A model generated the notes under the pieces. The model saw nothing but the letters and a program-made list of their open reading frames with translations. It was not told the origin of the DNA and searched no databases. The position numbers were made by a program, and so were the translations under genes. A DNA stretch of 64,000 bases from positions 11,874,729-11,938,728 of the forward strand of contig CAJINV010000002.1 of the NCBI GenBank assembly GCA_905178155.1, given 5' to 3'. This stretch comes from Amoebophrya sp. A120 (taxonomy: Eukaryota; Sar; Dinophyceae; Syndiniales; Amoebophryaceae). Below are positions 59,842 through 64,000 of this stretch, piece after piece (positions within the stretch are counted from its first letter, which is position 1; every line of letters begins with the position of its first letter).

Positions 59842-62444
59842 CAAAAATCTGGGCAAAAGTTGAAACAGAAACGCGAAAAAGCAGGAGCCGGCGCTGCAGA
59901 TAGATTCCAGGCTCTGACTGCCGTTATGGGCCCACTTCCACAACGCCGAAAATTGGATCGAATCGATACCCCCGTCGTCCGATTCGATCCAAAAATCTGG
60001 GCAAAAGTTGAAACACAAACAAGAAAAAGCAGGGGCCGGCGCTTCAGATAGATTCCAGGCTCTGACTGCCGTTATGGGCCCACTTCCATCCCCAACGCCG
60101 AAAAAAAATTGGATCGAATCGATACCCCCGTCGTCCGATTCGATCCGAAAATCTGGGCAAAAGCTGAAACAGAAACGAGAAAAAGCAGGAGCCCGCGCTT
60201 CAGATAGATTCCAGGCTCTGGCTGCCCTTATGGGCCCACTTCCGCAACGCCGGAAATTGGATCGAATCGATACCCCCGGCGTCCGATTCGATCCAAAAAT
60301 CTGGGCAAAAGCTGAAACAGAAACGAGAAAAAGCAGGAGCCCGCGCTTCAGATAGATTCCAGGCTCTGGCTGCCCTTATGGGCCCACTTCCGCAACGCCG
60401 GAAATTGGATCGAATCGATATCCCCGGCGTCCGATTCGATCCAAAAATCTGGGCAAAAGTTGAAACAGAAACGCGAAAAAGCAGGAGCCGGCGCCGCAGA
60501 TAGATTCCAGGCTCTGACTGCTGTTATGGGCCCACTTCCACAACGCCGAAAATTGGATCGAGTGAATCGATACCCCCGGCGTCCGATTCGATCCAAAAAT
60601 CTGGGCAAAAGTTGAAACACAAACAAGAAAAAGCAGGAGCCGGCGCTTCAGATAGAGTCCAGGCTCTGACTGCCGTTATGGGCCCACTTCCACAACCAAC
60701 GCCGAAAATTGGATCGAATCGATACCCCCGGCGTCCGATTCGATCCAAAAATCTGGGCAAAAGTTGAAACACAAACAAGAAAAAGCAGGAGCCGGCGCTT
60801 CAGATAGAGTCCAGGCTCTGACTGCCGTTATGGGCCCACTTCCACAACCAACGCCGAAAATTGGATCGAATCGATACCCCCGGCGTCCGATTCGATCCGA
60901 AAATCTGGGCAAAAGTTGAAACATAAACAAGAAAAAGCAGGAGCCGGCGCTTCAGATAGATTCCAAACTCTGACTGCCGTTATGGGCCCACTTCCACAAC
61001 GCCGGAAATTGGATCGAGTCGCTACCCCCGTCGTCCGATTCGGTCCAAAAATCTGGGCAAAAGTTGAAACACAAACAAGAAAAAGCAGGAGCCGGCGCTG
61101 CAGATAGATTCCAGGCTCTGACTGCCGTTATGGGCCCACTTCCACAACGCCGAAAATTGGATCGAATCGATACCCCCGGCGTCCGATTCGCTCCAAAAAT
61201 CTGGGCAAAAGTTGGAACACAAACAAGAAAAAGCAGGAGCCCGCGCTTCAGATAGCTTCCAGGCTCTGGCTGCCGTTATGGGCCCCCTTCCACAACGCCG
61301 GAAATTGGGCCGAGTCTATCGATACCCCCGTCGTCCGATTCGATCCGAAAATCTGGGCAGAAGTTGAAACAGAAACGAGAAAAAGCAGGAGCCCGCGCTT
61401 CAGATAGATTCCAGGCTCTGGCTGCCGTTATGGGCCCACTTCCACAACGCCGGAAATTGGATCGAATCGATACCCCCGGCGTCCGATTCGATCCAAAAAT
61501 CTGGGCAAAAGTTGAAACAGAAACGCGAAAAAGCAGGAGCCGGCGCTGCAGATAGATTCCAGGCTCTGACTGCCGTTATGGGCCCACTTCCGCAACGCCG
61601 GGAATTGGATCGAATCGATACCCCCGTCGTCCGATTCGATCCAAAAATCTGGGCAGGAGTTGAAACATAAACAAGAAAAAGCATGAGCCGGCACTTCAGA
61701 TAGCTTCCAGGCTCTGACTGCCGTTATGGGCCCACTTCCACAACGCCGGAAATTGAAGCGAATCGATACCCCCGCCGTCCGATTCGATCCGAAAATCTGG
61801 GCAAAAGTTGAAACAGAAACGCGAAAAAGCAGGAGCCCGCGCCTCAGATAGATTCCAGGCTCTGGCTGCCCTTATGGGCCCACTTCCGCAACGCCGGAAA
61901 CTGGATCGAATCGATATCCCCGGTGTCCGATTCGATCCAAAAATCTGGGCAAAAGTTGAAACAGAAACGCGAAAAAGCAGGAGCCGGCGCTGCAGATAGA
62001 TTCCAGGCTCTGACTGCCGTTATGGGCCCTGGATCGAATCGATATCCCCGGCGTCCGATTCGATCCAAAAATCTGGGCAAAAGTTGAAACAGAAACGCGA
62101 AAAAGCAGGAGCCGGCGCTGCAGATAGATTCCAGGCTCTGACTGCCGTTATGGGCCCTGGATCGAATCGATATCCCCGGCGTCCGATTCGATCCAAAAAT
62201 CTGGGCAAAAGTTGAAACAGAAACGCGAAAAAGCAGGAGCCGGCGCCGCAGATAGATTCCAGGCTCTGAGCTGACTGCCGTTATGGGCCCACTTCCACAG
62301 CGCCGAAAATTAGATCGAATCGATACCCCCGTTGTCCGATTCGATCCAAAAATCTGGGCAAAAGTTGAAACATAAACAAGAAAAAGCAGGAGCCGGCGCT
62401 TCAGATAGCTTCCAGGCTCTGACTGCCGTTATGGGCCCACTTCC
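59842..62444. repeat. 148-bp satellite array 2
   Basis: Continuation of the same satellite after element S1, about 17 units. It is more variable than array 1: some units carry 4-bp insertions (CCACAACCAACGCC), and two consecutive units near 62027-62155 are shortened to 126 bp, both missing the ACTTCCACAACGCC segment. Confidence 0.93.
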
Positions 62445-63748
62445 TCATGCGGAGACACCCCGGGCGGATTTCTGTTCTAAAATTCCGCTAATTTTTCCGG
62501 TTTTTCAAAAATTCCGGGCGCCCTTTCCACCAGGCCGGGGAGGCCGCCGCCGGGGGCGCCCGCTTGCTGTACTCCCCCACCGCGTGCCCAGCGTCGCCAT
62601 GGTGTTTCGGTCAATGGGCTTAGCGGTGGGGCGCCCGTTTTTGTCTCTTGGGATTCGGCGTGGCGGGTTTTAAAATTTAAAAATTTGGGCAGGTTTCTTG
62701 GGTAATTGCCGCCGCGCAATTTCAAGGCGAGCGCAGGGGGGAATAGGTGGTGGCGGTTGGGGCAAGTGCGATTTTGTTTATGTTTGTGGTAGGAGGGTCG
62801 ACGTGGGGTTGTGAATTCCCTGGAGATGCGAAGAGGCGCAGCTTGTGCGTGCCTCTTCGCATCTTCGCATTTTGTTCTACAGCTCGAGACAATATCATAT
62901 TCGTATGTCGCGGAGCTGGAGATGATGTTCGTGAGAGTGAACATCATCTCCAGCAGCGCCGAAAACAAATCTCGAGTTGTCAGGCATTGGATGTTCGCGT
63001 GAAGCGAAACCGGAAGTCTTCCGGTTTCGCTTCCGCTTTTGGTGTCCCGAAATCTTCTACTCCGACTTCTAAAATCGCCAAATGGCGATTTTATGTGGGA
63101 TTTTGCGCTACCTGCAATTTTAGAGAAGTATTATAACTTCCGAAATTGCAGTGCGCGCAACGGAATTAAAGGATTTTTAGAGACGAAATTAAAGGGCGGA
63201 GTTAAAGGATTTTTTAAAGGCCTTTTTAGAGGCCATTTTAGAGGCGGCTTTTCGAGACGGGTTTTAGAGGCCCGTTTTAGAGGCCCACTTTCGAGGCCGG
63301 CTTTAGAGACCGGCTTTAGAGGCCGGTTTTAGAGGCCCGCTTTAGAGGCCGCTTTTAGAGGCCAAAATTAGAGGCGCACTTTAGAGGCCGAAATTAGAAG
63401 TCCACTTCGTAAGCGGCTTCTGCAGCGGGCTTGTAGTTTCGGCCTGTCTTTCACATGGGATCGTCGCGACTAAGTAGTCATGGCAGCGATCCGGTGTGCA
63501 GGCTTTCTGGGTGATCTCTTGTTCTTTCTTCTCTTCTTCGCGATCGTCTTCCGGTCCAGGGGTGTTCTTTCCTCATCGCGGAATTTCGTCTGTGCGCCGC
63601 GTCGCCTATTTCCTTTTGTGACTTCGGCGCCGCCCTCTTCATTCCCATGGGCGTGCCACCAGGGTTTTTGGGTCCTTGCTTTTTTTGTAAAACCGGAAAA
63701 ATTAGAAGAATATTAGAGGCCGAGGCCGCCCGGGCGTTTTCCGCATGA
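62445..63748. mobile_element. Hairpin-chain TIR element S2 (1304 bp) inserted in satellite
   Basis: Flanked by perfect 6-bp duplications ACTTCC (62439-62444 and 63749-63754) that together restore the satellite sequence. Ends are TCATGCGG and CCGCATGA, with CTAATTTTTCCGGTTTT inside the left end (62488) and its mirror at 63689-63705. Interior hairpins: 62824-62864 (14-bp stem), 62915-62954 (16-bp stem), 63001-63033 (16-bp stem, one-base centre), 63070-63093 (11-bp stem, two-base loop) and a weaker one at 63112-63152. Near 63180-63400 a TTTTAGAGGCC-type decamer is repeated about 15 times. No transposase frame seen. Layout matches S1 although the sequence is largely different. Confidence 0.8.
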
Positions 63749-64000
63749 ACTTCCACAACGCCGAAAATTCGATCGAATCGCTACCCCCTTCGTCCGATTC
63801 GATCCAAAAATCTGGGCAAAAGTTGAAACAGAAACGAGAAAAAGCAGGAGCCCGCGCTTCAGATAGATTCCAGGCTCTGGCTGCCCTTATGGACCCACTT
63901 CCGCAACGCCGGAAATTGGATCGAATCGATACCCCCGGCGTCCGATTCGATCCAAAAATCTGGGCAAAAGTTGAAACAGAAACGCGAAAAAGCAGGAGCC
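63749..64000. repeat. 148-bp satellite array 3, runs off the window
   Basis: Satellite resumes immediately after element S2 and continues to the last base, so the array extends beyond the window. Confidence 0.93.

Overview
This is a nuclear genomic segment from a protist. It has long multi-exon genes with mostly GT-AG introns of about 70-400 bp, eukaryote-only families (eIF4G, Ubc13, ERGIC/Erv46-type, SET, METTL18-like), transposon-like introns and a large satellite field. TAA, TAG and TGA all end genes, so the code is standard, which argues against most ciliates. Every confidently called gene lies on the + strand. The unidirectional layout and the introns with terminal inverted repeats suggest a dinoflagellate-line alveolate; syndinians such as Amoebophrya are one candidate. 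That placement is inference from remembered genome traits, not a database match.

Layout: 1-9860 is the 3' part of an eIF4G-like gene that starts before the window; one intron carries a 1.3-kb element resembling PIF/Harbinger elements. 12490-15326 is a cytochrome b5/acyl-CoA dehydrogenase fusion interrupted by two introner-like elements. 17776-18851 is a five-exon Ubc13. 19910-22898 is a ten-exon unknown gene. 27060-28946 (METTL18-like histidine methyltransferase) and 29861-32605 (SET-domain protein) are both intronless. 33924-35953 is a secretory-pathway methyltransferase-like protein and 36942-38676 an ERGIC/Erv46-type cargo receptor. 40156-41148 and 42673-44520 are tandem paralogues of a four-helix membrane protein, the second carrying a third introner. 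46248-48167 is a low-complexity protein, followed by an incompletely resolved membrane-protein gene ending at 49654.

From about 49.7 kb onward there is no convincing gene. The region has short palindromes, a 595-base run of N, then a 148-bp satellite with higher-order structure. The satellite is interrupted by two 1.3-kb elements that share TCA...TGA ends, terminal inverted repeats, 6-bp target duplications and chains of near-perfect hairpins.

The strongest signal is the introner set. Three insertions in two genes each have TATC-type ends, inverted repeats of 30 bp or more and 5-bp duplications. Removing the element plus one duplication copy restores the reading frame exactly, yet no cut position gives GT-AG ends. 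The paired hairpin-chain elements in the satellite are the second strongest. The genes look like a mix of translation, ubiquitin, lipid, protein-methylation and secretory housekeeping functions and do not form one pathway.
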